20,877 bases of DNA from JBHIBA01 sp046758845 (GTDB lineage Bacteria > UBA8248 > JACPRG01 > G963555815). Under the pieces are notes generated by a model. The model did no database searches and was not told where the DNA came from. It saw nothing but the letters and a program-made list of their open reading frames with translations. Location: positions 1 through 20,877 of the forward strand of contig JBHIBA010000048.1 in assembly GCA_046758845.1 (NCBI GenBank), given 5' to 3'. Positions 1-7,570 of this stretch are shown one piece after another; position 1 is the stretch's first letter, and the number at the start of each line of letters is the position of its first letter. The position numbers and the translations under genes are program-made.

Positions 1-214
1 CTAGGTACAGTTCCTTAATTGTGCTCTTGCCTGTACCCCAAGAGCCGAGCAGTCCGATACTGAACGGTGGCAGGTGATGCTCTGCCTCAATCAGGTCACC
101 CAGTAAGTCGGCATAATGCTGGTGACCAAATGCGTCTTTGGACCGGTCTGAGAGCTCTCTATCGAGAACGCTCCACATGGCGTGTTGACTGGTTTTGCCT
201 GCCGTTTGGTTCAT
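1..214 (-). CDS. KAP-family P-loop NTPase, N-terminal part (cut by window edge)
   Basis: The minus strand reads open from an ATG at 214 to the left edge and gives 71 residues. Residues 57-65 are GSWGTGKST, a Walker A motif, preceded by FSIGLLG. Upstream is FGHQHYADLL at about residues 29-38. A 'FGH..YA..L...I' helix leading into 'IGLLGSWGTGKST' is typical of the KAP P-loop NTPases, named after Kidins220/ARMS and PifA. These are ATPases, often with membrane segments inserted later in the domain. Bacterial members include PifA, which mediates phage exclusion, but most have no known role. The start is set by an in-frame TAA at 224-226; no good ribosome-binding site is visible. Walker B and any membrane segments lie outside the window. 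The family call is fairly sure, the function unknown. It is transcribed divergently from the molybdenum hydroxylase operon and probably belongs to a different unit. Confidence 0.75.
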   Translation of the reverse strand, partial: MNQTAGKTSQHAMWSVLDRELSDRSKDAFGHQHYADLLGDLIEAEHHLPPFSIGLLGSWGTGKSTIKELYL

Positions 215-569
215 CGAATTGTCTTAGTCGCCGTGGAGAACAGGATAGACCTTATGACCGGAATTTCCCATATCAACTTGCTTGGGTGGTTTCCGGCCCC
301 CTTTCCCGATGAAAACCATTTGATCCCCTTCCGGTGGGCTTGTCACCAGCTTTCCAACCCTCCGCAACAGGGGGCTGACGGCCATCGGCTGGCCCAAAGG
401 GGTGGAAGGTGCCACGGTAGGCCCGACAAACCGTCGGGAGACCCTGGACGTAGAGTGGCGCGCTTGCCTGAGTGGGCGCGGGGGCGGATTGGAGCGCGAG
501 CGGGTGTGATGTGCTCGCTCCCTGCCAGGGTGTTCATATTGAGGTTCGCCGCCGAGAGGAGATTGCGGC
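215..569. other. Intergenic region between divergent KAP and hydroxylase genes
   Basis: This stretch of 355 bp is GC-rich and lies between divergent genes, so it should hold promoters for both. I see no convincing -35/-10 pair. The ribosome-binding site AGGAG of the downstream FAD subunit is at 557-561, 8 nt before its ATG. Open frames here (for example minus 224-571) are rich in Pro, Arg and Gly, overlap the next gene's start and look non-coding. No RNA gene or repeat was recognised. Confidence 0.5.
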
Positions 570-1442
570 ATGTACCATTTTGAGTGCTTTACGCCCGGGA
601 CCGTAGAGGAGGCGATTTCTTATCTCGCCGATCATGGTGAGGAGGCCCGGCCGATCGCCGGCGGCACCGCGCTACTCATTCTCATGAAGACGCAAATCCT
701 CACGCCTCGCCGGCTGGTCAATTTGAAGCCCCTGAGAGACCTGGAATTCATTCGGCCGGACGGCGACGGCTTCCGCGTCGGCGCCATGACGACCTACAGG
801 GTGCTGGAGCGCAGCGAGCCGCTTCGGTCGAAGCTTCCGCTCCTCACCGAATGCATCCATCATGTGGCCACGAGCCGAATACGCAACGTCGCCACACTCG
901 GTGGAAACATCTGCAACGCGGAGGCGGCCTCGGACCCGCCGGCGGCCCTCCTGGCCCTGGAAGCGGAAGTGAACATTCAAGGGAAGACCGGCAAGCGAAA
1001 CGTCCCTATCTCGGAGTTTTTCAAGGACTATTACGAAACAGCCTGTGGGGCCGACGAACTCGTGACGGAAATTAGAATTCCGGGCATGCCCCCCCGAAGC
1101 GGGAGCGCCTACGAGAGCTTCACCGGAAGATCCCAAGAAGACAAGCCGGTGGCCAGCTGTGCCGCTGTCTTGGCGCTTTCGGGGAAAAATGGAGTCGTCG
1201 ACGGGGCGCGGCTGGCCCTCGGAGGCGTTTCTCCCACGCCAATTCGGGCGCGCGCCGCCGAGGAGCTGCTTCGCGGCAAGACGCTGAGCGACGATCTGAT
1301 GGCCGAGGTCGAAGGCGCCGCCGTCGCGGCGGCCAACCCGGCGAGCGATGTGCGGGGCAGCGCCGAGTTCAGGCGGGAGATCTGCAAAGTCATGGTTCGC
1401 AGGGCGGTGCAGAGGGCCTATGAGCGCGCCCGCAGGATATGA
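570..1442 (+). CDS. Molybdenum hydroxylase FAD-binding subunit (CoxM/CutM type)
   Basis: This 290-residue protein is the medium, FAD-carrying subunit of a xanthine-dehydrogenase-family enzyme. It passes electrons from the 2Fe-2S subunit to an external acceptor in the cytoplasm. The FAD diphosphate loop AGGTALLILMK is at residues 30-40 and the second FAD motif TLGGNICNAE is at 109-118. Both match the family, as does the length of about 290. The ATG at 570 is preceded by AGGAG at 557-561 with 8 nt spacing. It is the first gene of a tight operon: its TGA at 1440-1442 lies next to the ribosome-binding site of the 2Fe-2S gene. It is the only FAD subunit in the window, so it might also serve the second molybdopterin/2Fe-2S pair on the other strand (inference). 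Substrate cannot be read from this subunit. Confidence 0.93.
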   Translation: MYHFECFTPGTVEEAISYLADHGEEARPIAGGTALLILMKTQILTPRRLVNLKPLRDLEFIRPDGDGFRVGAMTTYRVLERSEPLRSKLPLLTECIHHVATSRIRNVATLGGNICNAEAASDPPAALLALEAEVNIQGKTGKRNVPISEFFKDYYETACGADELVTEIRIPGMPPRSGSAYESFTGRSQEDKPVASCAAVLALSGKNGVVDGARLALGGVSPTPIRARAAEELLRGKTLSDDLMAEVEGAAVAAANPASDVRGSAEFRREICKVMVRRAVQRAYERARRI

Positions 1443-1453
1443 GGAGCCGTGGC

Positions 1454-1921
1454 ATGAAACAAATGATCAACCTCACAGTGAACGGCGAGAAGCATGAGGT
1501 CATGGTCGAGCAAAATAAGCTCCTCACGGACGTGTTGCGCGACCAACTGCAACTCACGGGAACTAAGGTCAGCTGCGAAATGGGCGCCTGCGGGACGTGC
1601 ACCGTTCTCGTCGGAGGTCTTCCCGTCAGCGCGTGTCTCATGTTGGCCGTCCAAGCCGACGGTGAGGAAATCGAAACCATCGAAGGGCTCGCCAGCGAGG
1701 ACGGCCTCCACCCCGTGCAGCGGGCCTTTCTGGATCATGGGGCCGTCCAGTGCGGATTCTGCATCCCGGGGATGATCATGACGGCCAAGGCGTACCTGCA
1801 GGAGAAGAGAAATCCCACCGAGGCGGAGATCAGCGAAGAGCTAAAGGGTAACCTCTGCCGGTGCACCGGCTACGTCAAGATCATCAAGGCCATCCGGGAA
1901 GCGGCCAGGCTGATGGGCTGA
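1454..1921 (+). CDS. Molybdenum hydroxylase 2Fe-2S subunit (CoxS/CutS type)
   Basis: This small subunit of 155 residues carries two 2Fe-2S clusters that move electrons from the molybdenum centre to FAD. The N-terminal plant-ferredoxin-type cluster is held by Cys41, Cys46, Cys49 and Cys61 (motif CEMGACGTC then C). The C-terminal four-helix domain holds the second cluster with Cys100, Cys103, Cys135 and Cys137 (motifs CGFC and CRCTGY). All eight ligands are present. An earlier in-frame ATG at 1439 overlaps the upstream stop, but the ATG at 1454 is preferred because GAGGAG at 1441-1446 sits 7 nt before it and the protein then starts like other family members. It is the second gene of the plus-strand operon. 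Confidence 0.94.
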   Translation: MKQMINLTVNGEKHEVMVEQNKLLTDVLRDQLQLTGTKVSCEMGACGTCTVLVGGLPVSACLMLAVQADGEEIETIEGLASEDGLHPVQRAFLDHGAVQCGFCIPGMIMTAKAYLQEKRNPTEAEISEELKGNLCRCTGYVKIIKAIREAARLMG

Positions 1922-1979
1922 GACTGAAGCCCGAGACGGATCTGGAGGCGCCGACTTTTCAAAAGTGAGGAAGGCCAAA

Positions 1980-4316
1980 ATGGCGACGGTGGCGGAAGCG
2001 CGGAAACGGTACCGAGTGGTTGGAAAGAGCTTTGAGCGGGTGGACGGCACGGAGAAGGTCACGGGCGAAGCGTCGTTCGCCGTGGATATGACCCTTCCCC
2101 GGATGCTCCACGGAAAGATCGTCAGGAATCAGGTTGCCCCCCACGCCCTGATCAAGAACATCGACACCTCTTCGGCCGAAAAGCTGCCGGGCGTCAAGGG
2201 GGTCGTGACCCCCGCCAACACGAAAACCGGGCGCTGGGGCGCCTGGCAGAACGACTACCCCGTCTTTCCCATCGACGGCCGGGTCCGGTTCTTGGGGGAA
2301 CCCATTGCGGCGGTCGCTGCCACCGACCCTGACATCGCCGAGGAAGCCGCGAGTCTGGTCCGTATCGAGTTTGAAGAGCAGCCCGCAGTCTTTGACCCAT
2401 TCGAGGCGCTGAAAGACGGAGCTCCTATTCTTCACCCGGAGCTCGAGAACTACTCCGCCGTTCCAAGCTTCCCAGTCATCCGATATGGCAATGTCGCCAC
2501 CGAAGTCCGCATGAGCATAGGCGATGTGAACAAGGGGTTCTTGGAATCCGATCGCATCTTCGAACACAGCTTTAAGACATCCAGCCATCACCAGTGCTAC
2601 ATGGAGCCCCACGCGGCCATCGCCCAAGCGGATCGCTCGCGTAATGTGACTGTGTGGACAAGCACGCAGACCGTATTCGACGCCCGCCGAGAATTGGCCG
2701 ACGCCTTACAGCTTCATGCCGGCAAGATCCGCGTCATCGCCCCTTACGTGGGGGGCGGGTTCGGCGGAAAGCTGGACATCCGCGTGGAACCCTACTGCAT
2801 CCTCTTGGCCCAGAAGACCCACCGGCCCGTCAAGATTGTTCTGAGCCGAGAGGAGGAACTGAGCACCGGCCACCCCCGTCACCCTTTCCACGTAAACATC
2901 AAGATGGGAGCCAAGACAGACGGAACGTTCCTCACCCGCGAGGTGAACGCGGTCATGGATTCGGGGGCCTACGCCCACCAGGGATCGGGGGTTTGCTCTT
3001 TCTCCTGTCTTTACGGCGGTAGAGGGCCTTATAACATCCCGAACGTCAAGATAAGGAACCGTCTCGTTTACACGAACAAGCTTCCCTGCGGAGGGTTCAG
3101 AGGGTTCGGAAATCCTCAGATGCATTTTGCCGGCGAACAGTTGGTCGACATCATCGCTCACGACTTGGGGATAGACCCTGCGGATCTCCGGCGTAAGAAC
3201 GCTTTAAAAGAGGGAGACCGAATGGCGACCGGCCAGGTAGCCCACAATGTCGGGATCAGGGAAACCATCGACGAATGCGTGAAGCGTTCAGGATGGGAGA
3301 ACCCAAAAACAACCGCTAAGGACAAGAAATTCGGTCGGGGGATCGCCTCAATGGTTCACTGTGCGGGCATTTTCACCTCGGGCGCCATTGTCCAGGTGAC
3401 AGAGCACGGTTCGCTTGTTCTGATGGCCGGTTGCAGCGAAATCGGAGCCGGTCAAAAAACGGTTCTCTCACAGATTGCAGCCGAGGAGTTCGGGGTGGAC
3501 CTCAAGGACGTCTCCATCGTCGTATCGGACACCGGGGTTACCCCCTATGACTGGGCCACCGACGCGAGTCGCGTGACCTACAACGTCGGCAACGCCATCC
3601 GAATCGCCGCGGCCGACGCAAGGGAGGACTTCAAGAAGATTGCCGCCGACATGTTTGAATGCCCCGTCGAAGACCTGGTATTTGAGAATAAGACCATGTA
3701 TCCAATCGGGTCTCCCGACCAGGCGAAGTCCCTGGAAGAAATCGCCCTCTACGGCCTTTATGTCAAGGGTGGGACCGTGATCGGCAAAGGGTCCTTCTTC
3801 CGGACCCCGCCCTTCTCACCGGAAGCCGTTGTGGAGGGAACGTCCTTCGCTCCATTTCCGACCAACATCTTCGCGACCCAGATTGCGGAGGTGGAAGTGG
3901 ACGAAGAAACGGGCCGGGTGAAGTTACTGAGGTTCACGTCAGCCCATGATGTCGGTTATGCCATTAATCCTGTAATGGTGGAGGGCCAAATCGAAGGAGC
4001 GTCGGCGACAGGCATCGGGTACGCGACGATGGAAGAGGTCATGGTGGATGAAGCGGGAGCTGTGGTTAACCCGACGATGCTCGATTACAAGATGCCCACC
4101 ACCGTGGACATGCCGGAGGTCGTACCCATCTACGTCGAGAACCATGACCCCACAGGCCCCTTCGGGGCGAAGGGCGTTGGAGAACCTGGGCTTGTGCCGA
4201 CGGCGGCCGCCATCGCCAATGCCGTTTATGACGCCGTTGGGGTCCGGATTACCGAACTCCCCATTACACCCGAAAAGGTTCTGAGCGCACTCAAGCAAAA
4301 GAAGCAAAAAGGCTGA
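1980..4316 (+). CDS. Molybdenum hydroxylase large (molybdopterin-binding) subunit
   Basis: This catalytic subunit of 778 residues belongs to the xanthine dehydrogenase / CoxL superfamily. It hydroxylates a substrate, usually an aromatic N-heterocycle, aldehyde or aromatic CoA ester, with water as oxygen source. The a/b hammerhead domain lies at about residues 15-120. Cofactor motifs are GGGFGGKLD at about 258-266 and GGFRGFGNPQ at about 371-380. The base-catalyst motif GAKGVGEPG places the conserved Glu at about 735. The loop reads PCGGFRGFG and not the VAYRCSFR loop of form I CO dehydrogenase, so this is not a classical CO dehydrogenase. The ATG at 1980 follows GAGGAAG (1967-1973) by 6 nt; an upstream GTG at 1965 lacks a well-placed ribosome-binding site. 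It is the third gene of the operon. Substrate is unknown; the context favours an N-heterocycle. Confidence 0.93.
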   Translation: MATVAEARKRYRVVGKSFERVDGTEKVTGEASFAVDMTLPRMLHGKIVRNQVAPHALIKNIDTSSAEKLPGVKGVVTPANTKTGRWGAWQNDYPVFPIDGRVRFLGEPIAAVAATDPDIAEEAASLVRIEFEEQPAVFDPFEALKDGAPILHPELENYSAVPSFPVIRYGNVATEVRMSIGDVNKGFLESDRIFEHSFKTSSHHQCYMEPHAAIAQADRSRNVTVWTSTQTVFDARRELADALQLHAGKIRVIAPYVGGGFGGKLDIRVEPYCILLAQKTHRPVKIVLSREEELSTGHPRHPFHVNIKMGAKTDGTFLTREVNAVMDSGAYAHQGSGVCSFSCLYGGRGPYNIPNVKIRNRLVYTNKLPCGGFRGFGNPQMHFAGEQLVDIIAHDLGIDPADLRRKNALKEGDRMATGQVAHNVGIRETIDECVKRSGWENPKTTAKDKKFGRGIASMVHCAGIFTSGAIVQVTEHGSLVLMAGCSEIGAGQKTVLSQIAAEEFGVDLKDVSIVVSDTGVTPYDWATDASRVTYNVGNAIRIAAADAREDFKKIAADMFECPVEDLVFENKTMYPIGSPDQAKSLEEIALYGLYVKGGTVIGKGSFFRTPPFSPEAVVEGTSFAPFPTNIFATQIAEVEVDEETGRVKLLRFTSAHDVGYAINPVMVEGQIEGASATGIGYATMEEVMVDEAGAVVNPTMLDYKMPTTVDMPEVVPIYVENHDPTGPFGAKGVGEPGLVPTAAAIANAVYDAVGVRITELPITPEKVLSALKQKKQKG

Positions 4317-4432
4317 GGGGGAGCTCCGCTGTGGCCTCGCAGAAGGGGCTTCTGGCATACTGTGTTGGATTGCGAAATTTTGACTACAAGCCCGCGGCTT
4401 CCTGCGTGCCGCTATGCATTACCCTCCCATTG

Positions 4433-4450
4433 GGCAATCGAATGATTGCC
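4433..4450. terminator. Candidate hairpin terminator in convergent gap
   Basis: GGCAATC (4433-4439) and GATTGCC (4444-4450) are perfect 7-bp arms around a GAAT loop. The position between convergent operons suits a bidirectional terminator, but there is no U-tract, so this rests on position and symmetry alone. Confidence 0.35.
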
Positions 4451-4470
4451 TGCTAAAGTGCTGGATTGGG

Positions 4471-4487
4471 TGACCCCCTTCGGGTCA
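4471..4487. terminator. Second candidate hairpin in convergent gap
   Basis: TGACCC (4471-4476) pairs with GGGTCA (4482-4487) around a 5-nt CCTTC loop. It lies 20 bp from the neighbouring hairpin and has no U-tract. The two may act together as a terminator pair. Confidence 0.35.
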
Positions 4488-4550
4488 TGCCTCAGAGCCC
4501 CAGTTTCTTACCTTTCAGAAAACCAGGCTTCTGATGGTTCGCCCAGTCCG

Positions 4551-5021
4551 TCAGACTTTCCCGACAACGACTTGGATTGCCTTAATGATGCTCGCGTACC
4601 CTGTGCATCGGCAAAGATTCCCCGCGAGGTGGTGTCGAATCTCCTCGAGGTTTGGTTTTGGATTTTCCGACAGGAGCGCCTTCGCGGCCATTATCATTCC
4701 GGGCGTACAGTATCCGCATTGGAATCCCCAGTGCTCGATGAATGCCTCCTGAAGCGAGTCTAATGTCCCATCCTCCCCCTCAAGCCCTTCGATCGTAGTG
4801 ATCTCCTTGCCCTGGCAGCGGACGGCCAGCGTCAAACAGCTAGAGATGGGTTTCCCATCCAGGAGCACAGTGCAGGCTCCACACACGCCGGCCCCGCAGC
4901 TCTCTTTCGTGCCGGTGAGGAATAGTTCCTGACGAAGTGTATCTACCAGAGTTTTCTTCTGGTCCACGACCAGTGGGTATCTTCTTCGGTTTATCGAGAG
5001 AGTGATCGCCTCTTTTGCCAT
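4551..5021 (-). CDS. Second molybdenum hydroxylase 2Fe-2S subunit
   Basis: This 156-residue electron-transfer subunit has two 2Fe-2S clusters. Ligands are Cys42, Cys47, Cys50 and Cys62 (SCGAGVCGAC, then C) and Cys102, Cys105, Cys137 and Cys139 (CGYC, CRCTGY), so both clusters should form. The ATG at 5019-5021 is chosen over a start further upstream because AGAGG lies 6 nt before it and the protein then begins MAKEAITLSI like its relatives. It follows the second large subunit by 52 nt on the same strand and is the last gene of that unit. Its sequence is clearly different from the plus-strand 2Fe-2S subunit, so the two are paralogues and not a recent duplication. No FAD subunit accompanies it. 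Confidence 0.93.
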   Translation of the reverse strand: MAKEAITLSINRRRYPLVVDQKKTLVDTLRQELFLTGTKESCGAGVCGACTVLLDGKPISSCLTLAVRCQGKEITTIEGLEGEDGTLDSLQEAFIEHWGFQCGYCTPGMIMAAKALLSENPKPNLEEIRHHLAGNLCRCTGYASIIKAIQVVVGKV

Positions 5022-5073
5022 GTTCGACCTCTTGGTTCCGGCGTACAATATCTTCCAAAAAGTTCGGCGCTGC

Positions 5074-7380
5074 TCAACTCGATTCCCGAGAAATGCCTTG
5101 TAGGATTTTATCAGGTGTGATGGGGAGGTCTCGGACTCTAACCCCCACAGCGTCATATATCGCATTCACGATGGCCGAAGCCGGGGAGTGAATGGTTGAC
5201 TCGGCCACACCTTTGGCCCCGACGCCGATCGACTCCTCCGTCTCGACGAACTCAACCGCACCCAGCGGAACATCCAGCGTAGTCGGAAGCTTATAGTCTC
5301 CGAAATGGGCATTTTCTACCGCTCCCGACGTTTCGTCGATTACAAGATGCTCGCTCAATGCGAGACCGATTCCCTGGGCGAATGCGCCCCAGACCTGCCC
5401 AGAGGCGCCGAGAGGATTTATAACCAGTCCGATGTCATGGGCATCCGCCATTTCCAAAAGCTCAACGTTGCCGGTCTCCACATCGACGGCCACTTTCACG
5501 CACTGGACGCCGAAAGAAGGCGGGTTCCCCGGGGGTTGTGAGGTGGCGCTTCCAACAATCTCCTTCATTTGCTTGTAGTGCACGTGCTCGGCGATTTCCT
5601 TCACGGTGAGAGATTTCGTCCGTGAGTCCACAGAGGAGACGACGCCATCTGCGATCTGGAGGCTTTCCGGAGATACGCCCAGAATGCGCCCTGCCGCCTC
5701 AAGAATCTTATCCTTTGCCTCCAGCGCAGCGAGGCGGGCGGAGTAGCCCGCGGCGAACGTAATGCGGCTGGCATGGGTCGGAGCATCATAGGGAGAAGAA
5801 TCGGTGTCGGTGGGTGCGACAACGACGCTTTCAATCGGTATGCCCAGCGTATCGGCTACGATCTGCGTCAAAATCGTTGCCTGGCCCGCCCCCTGATCGA
5901 CCGACGCAATGATCAGAGCGGCGCTCCCATCTTCATTGATCTTGACCAGTGCCCCGCAGTACTCAAGGATCTTTTCCTCCAGTTCTTTTCTTCCATGAAC
6001 TCCCGAGTTTTTCATGCCGCAGAAAGACATACCCACGCCCACCTTCACGTTCGGGCGGGTAGAAGTTCTTGTTTTAGGATTGTCCCACTCGATGAGCTCT
6101 CTCGCCCGCCCGGCGCACTCCGCTATCTCGCAGGAGTCAATTCGAAATTCCGTCACGGGTGAGATGTCACCCATCCGATAGACGTTTTTCAACCGGAATT
6201 CGAATTCATCGAAACTCATCTCGCATGCAATGCGACTCATGTGGTTTTCAATGGCGAAGTTCGTTTGAACCGCTCCATAACCTCGCATCGCACCCGATGG
6301 AAAGTTGTTTGTGTAAACGGAAAAACCTTCAAAGAGATAGCTCGGTGATTTGTAGGCCCCGATGAACACTCCACCCCCTACCTGAACGACCGAAGGACCA
6401 TGATTTGCCGAGGCGCCGCAGTCCATCCAGGTCTTCATATGGCGAGCGGTAAGCGTCCCGGACTTCTTCAGACCCGTCTTGAGCCACATGCGGGCGGGGT
6501 GCCGGGCGCTCCGCATGAATTCCTCTTCGCGGGTGTGTTCAATTCGCACCGGCCGCTTCAGCCGAAGCGCAGCCAAGGCGCAAAGAGGCTCACTGAACAC
6601 CATATCAAGCCCCTTGCCGAAGGCGCCTCCGAGAAAGGGTCGGATGACACGGAACTTGTTGGGTGAAAGACCCAGGGCCTCGGATAGACAGGAGCGGAGA
6701 CCAAAGATAGATTGCGTCGTTGAAAGGACTGCCAGTCGATTCCCGGCTTCAGGCCAGCAGCAGACCACGTGCGGTTCAAGGGCAACCGGGTTGACCCGCT
6801 GTGTTTTAAGTTCATCCTCGAAGATGTAATCCGCCTCCGCAAATCCTCTCTCGACGTCACCTCGGGCCAGGTGAATGGGACGGTCCGCCTTGCGGTACCC
6901 GAAGCTGATGTTTCCCTCGCCGCCGGGCTTTACAATGGGAGCGCCCGGCCGAAGAGCGCTCTCCATGTCGAACACTGCCGGGAGCTCTTCCCACTTCACC
7001 TGAATCAAGGGCAGAGCGTCTTCCGCTTGGTCTTCGGTATCCGCGACCACCAAAGCGACGGCCTGGCCGATGTAGCGGACCACGTCATCCAGGATGACCT
7101 CGTCCTTGACCAGCAGATCAGTGTGGGGGTTCGCCTGGTTGTAAATGGGATTGAAGGGACGCCGCGGCACATCCTGGTACCCGATCGCCATGTGCACGCC
7201 AGGCGCCTTCTGGGCGTCTTCAAAATCTAAGTGCGCGATGCGTCCGTGTGGGATCGAGCTTCGGAGGACTTTCCCAATTAGACTCCCTGGGGGTACCGTG
7301 TCGCTAACATACTGGAACCGCCCGGTCACCTTGTCGCGCCCCTCCACTCGCGCGATAGGCTTTCCAATTACGCTTGCCAT
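5074..7380 (-). CDS. Second molybdenum hydroxylase large subunit
   Basis: This molybdopterin-binding catalytic subunit has 768 residues and belongs to the xanthine dehydrogenase superfamily. Motifs visible are GGAFGKGLD at about 251-259 (first cofactor loop, with a Lys where the paralogue has GGK), SGAMRGYGAVQ at about 362-372 and GVGAKGVAEST near 719-729 with the catalytic Glu at about 727. The ATG at 7380 is preferred over one 12 nt upstream because GGAGG lies 5 nt before it. It forms a two-gene unit with the 2Fe-2S subunit downstream. Xanthine-dehydrogenase-type enzymes normally need a FAD domain or subunit, but none is in this unit. The partner could be the FAD subunit at 570-1442 or one outside the window; some relatives use other electron acceptors. 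The altered loops suggest a substrate different from that of the plus-strand enzyme (inference). Confidence 0.92.
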   Translation of the reverse strand: MASVIGKPIARVEGRDKVTGRFQYVSDTVPPGSLIGKVLRSSIPHGRIAHLDFEDAQKAPGVHMAIGYQDVPRRPFNPIYNQANPHTDLLVKDEVILDDVVRYIGQAVALVVADTEDQAEDALPLIQVKWEELPAVFDMESALRPGAPIVKPGGEGNISFGYRKADRPIHLARGDVERGFAEADYIFEDELKTQRVNPVALEPHVVCCWPEAGNRLAVLSTTQSIFGLRSCLSEALGLSPNKFRVIRPFLGGAFGKGLDMVFSEPLCALAALRLKRPVRIEHTREEEFMRSARHPARMWLKTGLKKSGTLTARHMKTWMDCGASANHGPSVVQVGGGVFIGAYKSPSYLFEGFSVYTNNFPSGAMRGYGAVQTNFAIENHMSRIACEMSFDEFEFRLKNVYRMGDISPVTEFRIDSCEIAECAGRARELIEWDNPKTRTSTRPNVKVGVGMSFCGMKNSGVHGRKELEEKILEYCGALVKINEDGSAALIIASVDQGAGQATILTQIVADTLGIPIESVVVAPTDTDSSPYDAPTHASRITFAAGYSARLAALEAKDKILEAAGRILGVSPESLQIADGVVSSVDSRTKSLTVKEIAEHVHYKQMKEIVGSATSQPPGNPPSFGVQCVKVAVDVETGNVELLEMADAHDIGLVINPLGASGQVWGAFAQGIGLALSEHLVIDETSGAVENAHFGDYKLPTTLDVPLGAVEFVETEESIGVGAKGVAESTIHSPASAIVNAIYDAVGVRVRDLPITPDKILQGISRESS

Positions 7381-7420
7381 GAGAACCTCCATGCTCAGGG
7401 GTGGCTCGATCCACTGGGAT

Positions 7421-7549
7421 TGTCATTCCGAACGAAGTGAGGAATCTCCTCAAGCTCGAAACCCGTTGTTTTTTTGGGGAGTTGGAAACAGACCCTCTCA
7501 TCCCAACGAGATTCTTCGCGCGGGTCGATGACCCACGCTCAGAATGACA
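7421..7549. repeat. MITE-like element with TGTCATTC terminal inverted repeats
   Basis: The element begins TGTCATTCCGAACGAAGTGA and ends with an inverted arm that, read on the minus strand, begins TGTCATTCTGAGCG and ends GAAGAATCTC. The two outer 8-bp ends are exactly inverted. The right arm is interrupted by a short insertion holding a small perfect hairpin, GGGTC-GAT-GACCC at 7522-7534. The element is 129 bp long, has no coding capacity and sits between the IadA-like gene and the second hydroxylase large subunit. Similar short repeats starting TGTCATTC are scattered in intergenic regions of many environmental bacteria (from memory). It lies in the leader of the hydroxylase pair and could affect its transcription. 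Confidence 0.7.
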
Positions 7550-7570
7550 GCAACGGCCAGTCCGAGGGCC

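Larger units (their letters stand above)
4317..4550. other. Convergent intergenic region between two hydroxylase operons
   Basis: These 234 bp separate the 3' ends of the plus-strand and minus-strand molybdenum hydroxylase operons. No gene is visible. The stretch contains the inverted repeats listed separately (4433-4450 and 4471-4487), plus a small CAGAAG-GGG-CTTCTG hairpin at 4340-4354. Transcription from both sides should end here. Confidence 0.6.

Noticed and set aside
224..571. Minus-strand open frame of 115 codons in front of the KAP gene, with a GHKVYP segment faintly like IS3-family transposases
   Set aside because: It overlaps the FAD subunit start, is rich in Pro and Arg, and the IS3-like match is too short and breaks at a stop codon.
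1959..2627. Minus-strand open frame of 222 codons
   Set aside because: It lies wholly antisense to the strongly supported large hydroxylase subunit and shows no family motif.
1980..4316. Idea that the plus-strand operon is an aerobic CO dehydrogenase
   Set aside because: The large subunit lacks the VAYRCSFR active-site loop of form I CO dehydrogenase and has a PCGGFRGFG loop as in heterocycle or aromatic hydroxylases.
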